Assembly (NCBI GenBank): GCA_027382625.1 | Contig: JAJKFJ010021472.1 | Location: 26,788 to 90,787 of the forward strand | From: Tetmemena sp. SeJ-2015 | Lineage: Eukaryota > Ciliophora > Spirotrichea > Sporadotrichida > Oxytrichidae | DNA: 64,000 nucleotides | Direction: 5' to 3' | Part shown: piece after piece, positions 11,096 to 23,329 of the stretch | Position numbering within the stretch: position 1 is the first letter of the stretch | Layout: every line of letters begins with the position of its first letter | The notes under the pieces: model-generated | What the model saw: only the letters and a program-made list of their open reading frames with translations | Told to the model about the DNA's origin: nothing | The model's database searches: none | Position numbers and translations under genes: made by a program

Positions 11096-14000
11096 TCACA
11101 TTTCCATACCTGACTTCAACTTGTAGAAGTAGGAGTTTGGATCTGCTGAGAGAGAATCGTAAGTGCCTTGCTCCACAACAATTCCATTGTGAATAACAAA
11201 GAGCCACTCACAGTTTCTGATTGTGGATAGTCTATGAGCGATGACAACACTAGTGCGTCCCTCCATAGCTCTATCCAATGCTTGTTGCACCAATTCTTAA
11301 GACTGCTCGTCCAAAGCACTCGTAGCTTCATCTAGAATGAGAAATGTGTTAAAGAAAGTAGAGATCCCTTAAGTCCACACACTTTTTAGTAATTTTTTTT
11401 CATATTCCTAGAATTGTTCTTGTGCTTTATTCTGTCGAAAAGCAAATAAATTTCTATCAGCTGTATCCTATTGGATTAACGATTACAGCTCAGTGATGTT
11501 GAAAGCCTTTTCATTCAAAAATTTACTTTCAATATTTATGAAAAATTTTAATAGAATGAGGATCTTAGGATCTTTTATGAGGGCTCTGGCTATGGCGATT
11601 CTTTGCTTCTGTCCACCAGAAAGTACTAATTCCTATATTGAGTACACTTTATCGAATCCTTCATGCAACTTGAAGTCTTATTTAAATATAAATGTAAAAG
11701 GTCTGCGTCCTAAGTATTATGAGTGTAAAGTTCCTTGATTCTGGAATTGTTCTTATCCAATTGAGAATGTCGAAACCTTGATCAATGGTCTTTTTGAGCA
11801 ACTCATTTATATATTAACAAAAATTAGCTTGAATTTGTGTTGTCTGATCGCTCCATGAAACCGACCTACTTAGCAAAGTCTTTGATGGTTTCTAGGTCGA
11901 ATTTAGTGCTATGAGAGTAGAAATGAGCCATGATTTAGTCTTTATGATTCTGCTTCAATGCCGAACTTTGCTCACTCTTATAGCAATTATAATCCTCAAA
12001 TAATTAAAATGAAGGAGTAGTAATTAAGGAATAAAGTACTCCAAAATTCTTTCTCTTTCGAAGGTCCATTCAAATTCAAGAACAATCACCCAATTATTTT
12101 CCTAAAAAAGAGTGATAAACTCTTTTATTAAAGTAAATGTCGTCCCATTTTAGTCCTTTCTTAGCAGATATTTTCTTTAATAACTCACAAAAGGCATCAA
12201 TATGCTTGTCCATCAAGACTCTTAGTTTACTATCACTTTTCTCTAAGATTTCCAAGGTCAATTACAGCTCATTTACTACTACTTACTATATTGAGAAAGC
12301 CTTTTCAGTGAAGTACATTCTGAGAAGCACCTGGAAGTTAGGATAGAGTCTGGCTATGTCTGGCTTGTTTATGAATTCTCGGAAATTCTGCTCAAACTTC
12401 TGCTGCACCTGCTCTTGTTCTAGATCTTCGATGTTCGACTCGAAAAAGGATAAAGATGAGAAAAGTATGGTAACTCTACAAATGCAAGAGCATTTGCCAT
12501 CTCAGCGCACTCTCTTACTCTCTAGTCTGTAGCATTTTCATTTCCGTATAAGATATTCAATGAAATCTTGCGAACCAGAAATATAAGCGACTTATAATAT
12601 GATAATAAAATAAACTTATTGATTGTCCTTGATACTCATGTTAAAGAGAAGGGGTTCTTGCATCACAATTCCAATTTGCTTTCTCAGCTGCTTTACATTC
12701 AACAATTTTACAAACAAATACATTTATGCGAATAATTAGGATGATTGTACTTCCTGATGTCGATACCATCAATAAGGAATTCTCCGCCTGTGACATCATA
12801 CATTCTCAGCAACAGACTCGCAAGAGTGCTCTTACCGCAACCACTGTGTCCCACCAAAGCAATTTTCTTAGTAGCTGGAATGTTCATGTTTATTTCGTTC
12901 AATACATTCTTATTCCTGAATAAAACCTAAGGATACTTTTTTTACTATTCCTGGATGGGTACTTGAATAAGACGTTTTTGAGCTCAATCTTTCCAGCTTC
13001 AATTTTAATTAAGCCTTCATTGGATCTGGTATCAATTTTAGACTCGTCATCAATCCATGCATACATATTAAGTATAGCCTAAATATTGCAATCATATTTG
13101 AGAATGATGTCGAATACTTTGTTAGCTGCATTTCTGGCCTTGGAAATAGAAGGAGCTCTGGAGATTGAGATGCCACTACCCATAGATGAAATGAACAAAA
13201 TGAACAATCCGGTGTAGGTGTCATCTGACTTGTCTCAATATGAATACTATAGGTATGAATTTATAAAAATAATCTAGATTAGTAATCACTATTAAATTAA
13301 AATTAATCAATTAAACACTGCAATGGAACAGTCTCTCAGTCTTATTACAATAATTCCTGACAGCTCTTTAATTTGTCACTACATTTATGATTTCCTCCAC
13401 TCCTACATGTAGGTTTAATTCTCCACATAAGTATTCCCCAAATCTTAAAATATGTGATATTTTAAAAAAGAAAAGAATTAAGAAAGTTAGAGATAATTAA
13501 GCTTAATTCTTATTTTTCATTTTTCTCCGTCTCCTAACGAAAACTATTAGTTTTTACTTACTTCTAAGATTCATTTCATTATTTGACACTTTCAAACTCA
13601 ATAAGTTTTTTCTCAGCATTGAGCTTTCGTATGAAAATCCTGCAAATATTTCACGTTTTCAAATATATGAAAATTTTATGCACATTTATGCTGTCTCTGC
13701 CTTTCCATCTCAATAGCCTTTGTATTTCTAATTTAAATCACTAAATAACACTATTCAATCCTCGGATGACGATATTAAAATAGCTTTGATATTTATTTCT
13801 CCCTTCTTGAAGATAAATACTGAGCCAACGTAGAACACGAAAGCTAAGAAGAAGAACTCATAATTCTTCATTTAAAAGATATTATTAATAATCTATTTAA
13901 ACCTAATACAGTTAGAGTATCCATTCCAGAAACCAGCTTTATGAGCATTGATGACTCCAATTCTATTTGGCTCTTCCAGAAGTTTATCGAACCTAGTCAT

Positions 14001-17000
14001 TACATAACTGACATTCTTCTCTCCGAAACTGATAACTGTTCTGTAATTGATGAGCATATCTGAGAGTAGTGCATTAGCTTGCTCATAGGGGTCTATCTCT
14101 CCCTTTTCTCTAATTTGGCCTGGGGCTTTCTTAACATTAAATCTAAGCTTAGCCATGATTAGTCCTCCAGCCATTAGGAACGGAATAGCAAATTGAAATC
14201 AGAGTTTTATTTATCATCTATGATTTGATGGATGTTTACCAAGAGAGGATAGAGCCATATGCCATGTGAAAACGAAACTGAAGATAATACCAAGGACCAC
14301 ACATAACACACCCTCCATAATGTTAGAAATGGTTTCACTTGTCAGTCCATTCAAAAGTGTGATGTCCTCTGATAAAGATATATATTTAGTAGTCAAATAA
14401 TACTACACTCTAAATTAAAGTGTTGCTGAGAATACCAGGAGCTCTCTCTTTGTTATCAAACCAGGCGAGATGCTTGTACACAATCATTTATACATAAGTA
14501 AGTGTGCAAATGTTTCATGTATAATGCTTATATTTATTTTTGTATTTTGTAAATGTTTGTGAAGAGCTTATTTCTGATAGTGTAGGTTAGATTTTCACCA
14601 AGGTAGGCGTAAATATACTTGTTGAAAAATCCTACAATTCCTGCACAGCCATTTATATAATGTGGGATATTTTTGTTACTAGCATTTTTGTAAGCCAGCT
14701 AGTAAAAGGAACATGCCCATCCAGAAGTTTCTCTCATCGTTATAGTCACTCTTGCCAGGGGCCATACAAAAAATGTAAGTATAAAATATTCCATCATCAC
14801 GAATAGAATCTTTGAGAATATAAGACCCATCATTTAAAAGTATTAAGTTTGTTTAGGGATAAAAGGAAGTTTTTTTAACTATTGGATAGGAGAAAGCGTT
14901 GATGACAGTAACTATGTAGCAGAAGTAAGCCAGCCATTGTGGATGATAGTAAGCCATAATAGTTCCCATACTGATTTGCTTTTTGTCTCTTTATCCTTCT
15001 AATTCGTTCTGGGTCATTCCCTTGTTTTCATCTTCCTAAACATCAGGAGTCAAATCCTTCAATTTAAGTGCTTTATTAGTTTAATTTTTCTCTCCCTCTC
15101 CATCACTATCGTCATCACAAATTTAAACACACTTAATTTTAGTTGTTAATCATGGTTTTGAAGAAGTTGCACATTGGATTTTGCCTTCAAGATTATAATG
15201 TGGAAAATAATTGTGAGTAGCAAGATTTTAGCTGGGTCTTTAGATTTGACATCTTCTTTAGCAGCATCATCTTTCTGATGAGCATAGTTAGTTTCTTCTA
15301 GTCTTTTGATGATAGTATCGTACTCTTGAGTTCAAAATTATCTCCTATAAATATGATGAAAATATTTAGTTCCTTTGGTAGCAGGAATAATTTATAGATC
15401 ATACACTCAATTGAAAAAGAATGAGGGAGCTCTTAGTTTCTAGATAGAGAAAGTTTTGTGCAGTCATGAAAGTCTGAGTCTGTGGGCGATCATAATGATG
15501 GTGAGTTTGCCTGCTTGCTCCTAGCAATCTTGTCAATGGCTCCCTGCACTTCTCTCTCACTTCTGGGTCGAGAGCTGACGTGGCCTCATCTAGGATAAGA
15601 ATTTTAGGTCTCTTGATAAGTGCTCTTGCAATTGCTATTCTTTGTTTCTACCTCCAGAGAGATTATAGACAAAGTTAAATTAAAGTTCGCTAATAGATTG
15701 AGCACAGCTGTTGATCCGCAGAAAGTGTCAAGCCCATTCTCCATCTCATAGACGAAGGCAGCATTGGCTAATTTAATAGCAAAGTCAATATCTTCTTGAG
15801 TGGCGTCTTTGTTTCCGAACATCAAGTTGTCTCTGATTGTACCTAGGATGAGAACAGGTTCTTGGGACACGTATCCAATACTCTCTCTTAGTGATTTCAG
15901 TTTCAAACTTTAAATAAGAAAACTACTAAACGCTTACAGCAAATGAATTTTGTTTAAACTTTTGAGATTAGTAGAGTCGAAATAAATATCACCACCTAGG
16001 GGATCATAGAAACGCTCTACCATCTATATAATTGTACTCTTTCCTGAACCTGAGGGGCCTACGATAATTAAAATACTAATTTAAAGATGGCAGTAGACTT
16101 AAAAAAAAAACTACGGATAATTAAACTGGTCCGGGCCTTGATTAAAAATAAGTGATCTGAAGTGAGCACCTTCAAGTACGTTCTTAACGTGAACTGGAGC
16201 AAGTGGGTATTTGAAAGTCACATTTTCAAATCTAATAGCTCTCTCAAGAGAGAAGTTCTCATTTATATTTTAAATGAGAGTGAGTGAGAAATAATTTTCT
16301 CAACACAGTTGGAGAGGTCTCTGATCTCTGGAACTCTATCGATAACTTCAAAAATCTAAGCTCCTGCTACTCTTGCCTTAACCACTGCCTCGATGTTAGG
16401 GTTCAATCCTAATAAATTACTGCAATACTATGATGAATATGAAATTTAATTATCACATCCGAACAAACTCATAAGACCGGTCATCATCGCTGTCAATATA
16501 CAAAGGAGGTCATTCTAATGAATTCTATTCATTCAAAATAATCTAATAATTTGGTCATTAACTGAGTAAGCTTTGTCGGTGTTTAAGAACTTAATAAGAA
16601 AGATATATTTTTGTGAGTAATTTTCTTTATTAGTTTGGGTTCTTAATTCCTTTTTCTACATAGACAGTGGCGATCCAGAAAGTGTACACGTAAAATCCAA
16701 AGATGATAAATCTGAAAATGCCGATCATGATTGATAACCACACCTCAGCTTTATGTGAGATCTCCCTCACTTCTCTGGCTTGCCTTTCAAACTTCTTTAT
16801 CTCTTTATCTTCATTTGCAAATTTATAACCTTATATTTAGAATTAGGGAATAAATATTTATGAGCAAATGAGATGATGAGTCTGATAGCGCTCAAGCTTT
16901 CTTCGACTACTCCTCCCATTTTAGAGGTGACTTTCATCTTCTCAAGGGCTGTTTTACGAACTCGAGATCCGAAAATACCCAACAAGATTATCACGAGAGG

Positions 17001-19045
17001 GAAATAAGCCAAACACACGAATGTGAAGTCAACTCCTTTGTACAATCAATAATATTATCATAAAACATTTTTTAAAAGCATCTTATTTTTGGAATTATAA
17101 GTACCTATGATTGTTTTATTTATCTTTTTCTATTTTAATATAACATAAATCTATGAAATATTAAATTTTCATTGAATGCGATTCCAAAGCCAGCTACTAG
17201 ATTGATGGTAGTGAATATGATATTTGAGAACTTCTCTAAACTAATTATTTCTCGCCCATGGCGTCTTGGATGAGTGCAAAATTTTCTCCTATCTGAGATG
17301 GAAGCTGTTCCACTTATTACAATAATGCTAATTATCACACACTACTTATATATAAAGATTGGTGCTAATTTTTCCACGTTTTATGTTTCAAAGTAGGCGA
17401 TTTCTTGCTTAAGAATGGCGTGGAGGTACCTTGAGCGCAAGTCGAAAGTCAGATTCTCAGCCAAGTGCTAGAAGAATGCATAGTAAGCTATTTAAAAAAA
17501 AATTTATCTATAGTACAAGTAGGCAGAGATAAATAAATAATTGAGGCAGCAACCCACAAGCCTTTTATTTGAGGGACAACATATTAAATTTTACATTTGT
17601 TTAGCCCAAACCGATTAGGGAAATCTTGCCTGCAAGACTTGCCATAGCATCCATTATATCGTCAGTGGAAGACCTTGGGTCGAAGGTTTCCGTGATCTGT
17701 CCCATGATAATGGCCATCGATGGCAATAGACAACCTGCGACTACACAAGCAAATATAATTGCAAATATATATGTTGTGAATTATAAGTTGCAATTAAATA
17801 ATATATCAAGTTAATTGCTTCAAAATATTTATTTTGGCTAAATTATTTCATACTTTAAATTTTTAACTTTAGGAATTAAGCTGAATTGAGGGATAGTTCT
17901 ACATAACATTACTAAAATTCGATTGCAGGGGAAACCTCGCTTCAAAGGAAGCGCTAACCCATGACATTAGTTAAAATTAGTGATAAGATATCACTCTCAT
18001 TAAAGGAAAGAGATAGAATTCAGTGTGACACTCAACTATCGACTCCGGCTCTCACTTATTTTATTTAAACCTGGCAGCCACTCTTTGGCAAAATCTCTTT
18101 CCCTTATTAATTAAATATGGTTATAGGAGAAACACTTAAATAGCCAGGTTTACTTTGGTGGTACTTCATGCCTTTCTAATTTAATAATAATCTTTAAAAT
18201 ACCTGCTCATCATAAAATATTAAATTATATTGTCTTAAAGAGTTTAGGCAAATCGAATGAGAAAAATCAATTTAGATTATAAAAATTACAAGATTATAGT
18301 TTCATTTCTATTTTGATGGATCAAATAACGCGATGAAGAAGAAGGTATCAACTAATTAAGATAATTAATAAATTAATGAATAGCGTCGGATACATTTTAA
18401 CTTTAGCTCAATCTATTCTTCTTTTCTTCTTTAATTATGAGTTACACTTAGATTATGTTGATAATAAAGCCAGAGAGCCAATAAGAAGAAGTATTTTCTC
18501 TTTTTTAGTCATGAACCTGAAAAAGAAAGAGAACGGGACCATGTTATACTTAAGAAAATAATAATTTTTTAACTCTTCGAAAGTAAAAAGGGTTATTTTT
18601 CTAGTTTTGAGCTGGATTTTACTTTCCAGATGGCTTCTAATCCACTAGCTCACATTTATTATATGCATATTTGAAATTTAATTAGCTTTCTCTGTGTATT
18701 GTAGGCGTCTAGGTCTTCCTCTTTAATGTTAGACTTTGAGTCTTGTTTGGGATTGATTCCGACTCTTTGGTTCTACTCCTTTGGGGTCTTAAGCATTCGT
18801 GTTCGGCCACCAGTCAACGCTCCCTACTTCAAAAGTCGCCTGACATTGCCCTCACAAGTTGTTAAGGACCATTGTATTCTCTTTCAAATATTATAAAGCA
18901 TTATACTATTTTTTAATTAAGAAATGTTCTTCAATTGCTTATTACCACAGATAATTAAACTTGATGATAATTATTAAATTTTAATTTTAATAAATTTATG
19001 GATTAAATGATTGATTTTTGAGTCTCTTGGTTCTTTAAAACTCAT
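11096..19045 (-). CDS. ABC transporter gene B: tandem paralogue of gene A, same scrambling
   Basis: Tandem copy of gene A on the same strand with the same TMD1-NBD1-TMD2-NBD2 plan, start (ATG 19045-19043, MSFKE), stop (TGA 11098-11096) and motifs: [12 protein letters not shown] and [15 protein letters not shown] in TMD1, Walker [22 protein letters not shown] in NBD2, H-loop [14 protein letters not shown]2 is scrambled exactly as in A. The gene is about 1.3 kb longer because several IESs are larger, notably a 720-bp one with no counterpart in A. Single-base breaks occur that A lacks: near 18830-18850 in the N-terminus, and near 15555 and 15650 in NBD1 (GGT-AGA where A has GG-CAA-AAG). B is therefore either decaying or carries sequencing errors. 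Exporter function is inferred from family only. Confidence 0.88.
11333..11810 (-). other. Scrambled MDS cluster of ABC gene B, same order 1-3-5-7-4-2-6-8
   Basis: Segments in coding direction: 1 (right part, ending 11768), 3 (11716-11754), 5 (11644 to about 11700), 7 (11552-11625), 4 (about 11470-11515), 2 (11411-11440), 6 (11353-11385), 8 (11341 down). Pointers on the + strand: TGTCGAAA (11433/11768), GAATTGTTCTT (11411/11744), ATT (11513/11716), ACACTTT (11379/11644), AGAAAGTA (11353/11618), TAGAATGAG (11333/11552). Joining gives [17 protein letters not shown] and [20 protein letters not shown] in frame. The 4/5 junction could not be resolved exactly; a one-base break seems to lie there. 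Confidence 0.9.
12438..12472 (-). other. IES (35 bp) in ABC gene B, pointer ACTC
   Basis: ACTC at 12438-12441 and 12473-12476. Removal gives [13 protein letters not shown]. It sits at the same codon as the 45-bp IES 5379-5423 of gene A but with a shorter pointer and an unrelated interior. Confidence 0.85.
12697..12743 (-). other. IES (47 bp) in ABC gene B, pointer ATT
   Basis: ATT at 12697-12699 and 12744-12746. Removal joins IRKYN to VKQLRKQIG. Paralogous to the IES at 5581-5631 in gene A, with the same pointer and a different spacer. Confidence 0.87.
13240..13815 (-). other. Long IES (about 575 bp) in TMD2 of ABC gene B
   Basis: AT-rich block between conserved TMD2 segments. Gene A has only about 40 bp at the same place (near 6165-6215). 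The pointer was not determined. It is mostly featureless, with no coding similarity recognised. Confidence 0.6.
17747..18466 (-). other. Gene B-specific 720-bp IES, pointer AAGC
   Basis: AAGC at 17747-17750 and 18467-18470. Removal joins LLLIGSLA to [15 protein letters not shown], matching gene A, which has no IES here. Most of it is AT-rich, but roughly 17920-18160 is GC-richer and holds several perfect inverted repeats (see findings). Confidence 0.82.
18880..19031 (-). other. Start-proximal IES (152 bp) of ABC gene B, pointer TCTTT
   Basis: TCTTT at 18880-18884 and 19032-19036. Joining gives MSFKENTM and so on, parallel to the start-proximal IES of gene A. The frame breaks shortly afterwards, so the exact pointer is less certain than in A. 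Confidence 0.6.
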
Positions 19046-19740
19046 AGTTTTAGTTTTCAAGTGTTGATAGATGTTGTGTGTGTATTGAAAAATATAAGTT
19101 GTGAAGTTTCTTTCCAATACTTGATAAATTAATTTATATTAAATCTCACTCACTTAAATACTCCTAAGGCTAATTACGTGTACTATAAATTCATTTTAAT
19201 TAATATCGTCACTAATTAAAGTAAGTTAATCTCTGCATTTATTTTATTTATCTTTATTCTATTTTTACTCATTTTTTTCACTCTTAAATTTTTTGACTAT
19301 TGATTTTTCATTTATAAAAAGTTAAATAAATTTGAAAATAAATGAAGTTAAAATATAGTAGTATTATTTTAAATAGTGTACTAATGTTATTAACGTTATT
19401 TATTTTTGACATAGCCTCAGCTACAATACATAATTAAAAAAGTTATGAATGAATAATCTTATTTTTAGCTAGAGCCACGTAATTAAATCTATCATTTAAC
19501 ATTGTCTTAATCATGAAATTCTTTTTACCTTTTCACACTTTGAAACTAATTAAAGCTCCATAAATATACAAATCTACAAATTTAATTATAGCAGTAAAAA
19601 AGTATAAAATAAAAGAATTTTTGCTATAGTGCTACTACTACTTTAAAGTAAAGTTTAATAAAAAAATTTTATAAAATTAGAGAAGAATCTTTTAGCGCAA
19701 AATGTCAACAAAGTAATCTGTAAACTATTTAAAAAGAGTA
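19046..19740. other. AT-rich intergenic spacer
   Basis: About 700 bp between the divergent starts of ABC gene B and the kelch gene. Very AT-rich; nothing recognised. Promoters of both genes should lie here. Confidence 0.55.
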
Positions 19741-19837
19741 GTACATATAATTGTTTTAGTTAAACAAGTAGCCTTCGTCATTTGGAGGTAATTCTCACTA
19801 GCACTTGAATCCAAGAGAGCCAGTATCATTTGAGAAG

Positions 19838-22800
19838 ATGACTGATAGGCTTACTAATGGAGGGGTGAGTTCTCATATCTATCAAAGCAATCCTTGCGAG
19901 GATACTTTTCTTGAAGACACAGACCCTAAAATTAAATTAAAACTATTTTTTAAAACAAAGAAGTTTTTGGGTTCAATAAAATTTATTTAATATGAACTTG
20001 CACTATAATTTTGTGAATATCGTTTTTCTGCGATGGATTAAATATTAAATGCTTATCTTTTCGCCTCTAATGTTAAAAAAATTGTTACCATGATATCAGA
20101 ATTATCTTGATTTTTAGCTCCCCTTTATTGAAGAAAATTAATGCTGCTAATTCAAAGAGCATCTATTTTAATATAAAATGCATGCACTCTTGAAATATAG
20201 GAAAATTATTTATAGTATTTCTAATGTAATGTTCTTTAATTCTCAAATAGTCTTTTTAAAAATTGAATTTCAAATTTCCCAATATTTTATTTATTTACTT
20301 TACTTTATTTATAGTATGGAGATTCGTAGTTACTGATTAAATGTGAGACTCACAACTCATAGGCTGTATTCTACTCGAACCAACAGCAGAAGTACAAGTG
20401 CTTTAAATGTCTGCTCGCAGAGTAGGACTTGATCTACATTGATAAAAAATTCAAGAAAGAGATGGAAGAATACGAACGCATCAAGCAAATGGCTGCTGAG
20501 GCTATCCAAGCTAACTCCTCCAAGATGAATTAAATGAAGAGCTGGAAGAGAACTATCAGAACTATCATTATGGATAGATCACTTTTAAAAAATATGTCAA
20601 TGACTTTAATATGGATGTGAGGAGCATGTTCCTAAGATGGGTGGACCAGTATTCCACTTAACTTATACAAGGTTTGAAGGACATTGAAAATTCTAAAGAC
20701 CTAAAAGAATTCATTGGCGAGGATAGAAGACTAAATCTGTAACTCGAAAACCTCAGAGACAAGTAAATTGTTTCGCGCTTCACTTTTAAGCGTTCCTAAT
20801 TTTTCTATTTTATGTGCAGATAATGAAAATCTTCACAATTATCTCGAATTCATAAGCAGAGCAAAAGCCTCTCTTGATTGATCAACATCGCAAGTAAATG
20901 ATGTCCATAGAGGCTGAAATTAAAAAGCAGGACTCTTATATCGTCAAGCAAGCAGCTAAAATTAAGGATGCCTAAATCAAGACTGTTGCATTAGACGGTT
21001 TGGGAATCAAATTAGGATAAAAGTATCTCACACACTTTGAAAAGAAGCTCAATCATAGAAGCTAGAATGGACTTGGAGTTAAATTAGGAGCAAATAATGA
21101 GAGTATGATGTCTGGAGCATTGAATCAAACTAACTTCGTCAGCTATGGACATCAAGGAACTGGACCGATTTCTCATCATAAATAAGAAGTAGTCCACAAT
21201 TAGGCCAGTTAGAACTTAGGAGGAGTAGGAGCTCAGTCTGTTAAAAGTGCAGGAGGTATGACCTCTGGAAAGAGCAGCTACGAGCCTTAACCATTAAGGA
21301 AAACAGGAACTACTAATCCAGCGTAATAGACTAGTCCCCAACAGTAAATTCAAAGAACAGGGACTGTGAAATCGACAGTGACAAACACTTCCTCTCAAGC
21401 ATAGCAAAGTTTAAAAGCAGACAATCAGTCATAAGCTAGTTAAAAGACTTAAAATACTCATCAATAATCCCAAAAGCAATAACCTATGGTTTAGACTTCT
21501 GCACAAGTGAGAGGAGCCAATGGATTTGTTTCACCTAGATAGATCAACAATAACAATACTTTAGATCTCGATGTGAGTGAAATCAGACCTGCAACTTCAA
21601 ATCTTGCTACCCAAGGAACTGGAGGCGAACCCTCTCTTTCAATTATTCCAGAAATCGCTGAGACAACAAGCAACACTTAGTAAACAATTTAGCAATAGAG
21701 GACCACCGTCAAATCCTCATCCAATAGGTAATATGAGGAAGAGAAAGTTCAATAAACTTAATAGAAACCTTAGGAAAGACGTGCAACCACTGCTACTACT
21801 TCAACTTCGTAATAAGAAAGAGATAAATCACATAAATAAAGCATTCATTAAGTGTGTTTAAAGATGTTAGTCAAACTAATTTTGAATAGAGCTCAATCTC
21901 ATATAGATATCGCCACAAGAATCAAAACTCGATCTACTTCTTAAAACCTAGATCTAATGAAATATACATGCTTGAGTTCAAATAATAGAGATTTGTAAAA
22001 GAGCAAATTAAGAGTCTCACCCTTATCCCCACAGCCTTTGGTTCTGTGTAGTTTATATAAATTCCTTAGATAGAGATATAAGAACTCTCCTTTTTAATTA
22101 AGCTTACAAATGGAAACATTTATCTTCTAGGAGGATAATCTTAAGACAAGCAAATTTCCAAATGCTGTTGGGAGATAGATCCTAACCTTAATATGATAGA
22201 GAAAGCCTCCATGAAAGTGGGAAGATTCAACTTCGGCATTACTCTCTTGTTTGACAAATTTGTGTTTGCGATAGGAGGAAGTATCGGCAAGGGAAAGGCT
22301 ACAGATCAAGTTGAGGTTTATGATTCTTCTATAAACACCTGGTATCCAGTGGGCTCTTTGCAGCTGGAAAGATCTTACACAACAGCTTGCTCTCTCGCTC
22401 AGAGGTACATCTATGTGAGTATTGTAAATAAAGTAAGGTTATTTTTGTGTTCCCTGGATAGCAGTCTAATTCATGGTCAACTTTGGAATTCCTAGATATT
22501 GGCTTGTCTATAGATCCAAAGGAGCTTAAGAAAGCAAAGTGGAACCTAGTCAACATCTCAAACCCTGACTTTAACCTAACTTATTCTTATGGCGCTGCTG
22601 CGATATCGCCAACTGAAATAATTGTTTTCGGAGGTGCTAGGACCAATAGTTTCTTGCTTGACACTAAAGTTATTTAGAACATGCTTAAAGGGAAGAAAGA
22701 TCTTAAGAAAACAAACACATAGGAAAGTCAAAGCATTCTCACCACCATGATTTTTATAAATTTAATGTCGTAAGCCCCTCTCTGTATTGAAGGATGGTTT

Positions 22801-22956
22801 GGATACGAGAGTGACTTCACTTAATTTTTATTCATAGCTAGAATCTATGGAAATTACCTCTATGCGTTGGACGAGCATTCTTGCAATCTCCATGTTTATT
22901 CTATAAAGGACAAGCAATGGAATTTTTCACCTCTTTCAGATCTGGGCATATCGTGA
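19838..22956 (+). CDS. B-box zinc finger and kelch-repeat protein
   Basis: The first segment encodes MTDRLTNGGVSSHIYQSNPC up to DTDPKIK. Across a 405-bp IES it joins a B-box-like metal site with the spacing C-x2-H, then C-x2-C (KCETHNSQAV, YKCFKCLLAEQD). A charged, probably coiled-coil stretch follows (KKEMEEYERIKQMAAEAI), then a long Q/S/T-rich linker. Kelch repeats occupy the C-terminal part (IYLLGGQSQDKQISKCCWEI, KFVFAIGGSIGKGKATDQVE, EIIVFGGARTNSFLL), ending at TGA 22954-22956. The frame is open upstream of the chosen ATG to about 19745, so the true start could be earlier. Kelch propellers bind proteins and B-boxes mediate assembly; ciliates have many such proteins, often cytoskeletal or E3-linked, but no specific role can be assigned. 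Confidence 0.82.
19931..20335 (+). other. IES (405 bp) in the kelch gene, pointer ATTAAAT
   Basis: ATTAAAT at 19931-19937 and 20336-20342. Joining gives DTDPKIKCETHNSQAVFYS, which places the first B-box cysteine directly after the N-terminal segment in frame. Confidence 0.88.
20569..20609 (+). other. IES (41 bp), pointer TATGGAT
   Basis: TATGGAT at 20569-20575 and 20610-20616. Removal changes frame and joins RTIRTIIMD to VRSMFLRWVDQYS. Confidence 0.87.
22414..22445 (+). other. IES (32 bp), pointer TGTG
   Basis: TGTG at 22414-22417 and 22446-22449. Joining gives AQRYIYVFPGQQSNSW, restoring a kelch blade. Confidence 0.85.
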
Positions 22957-23329
22957 GTAGTGACATCATAATATCTAAACAACCATCATATAGTAAAATT
23001 ATTAACGTATTATGCGTATTCAACATTTAAAGCAAATGTTAGCTCCAACTAGGATTTAAATTGCTTTAAAAAACAAAATTCACAGTTAATCATATTTCAT
23101 GAGACAAAGGGAATTTAATGAGATAGTTGTAGCTTTCACTCATTACTTCCTTAATTGTACTTCCTGATTCTTGTTCTGATGTTGGAATTTATATTCGATC
23201 CTGTCGCTGGTTAGAATTATTGAAAATATAATTAAAAATTAAAAGTTTAATATAAAAATTTGATGACTGTTTCTTCATTTATTTAGCCTTGCCTTAGCAT
23301 CTCATTAAGTTCTCCAATCCCTCCTAGTA
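22957..23329. other. AT-rich spacer
   Basis: About 370 bp between convergent 3' ends. Nothing recognised. Confidence 0.5.
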
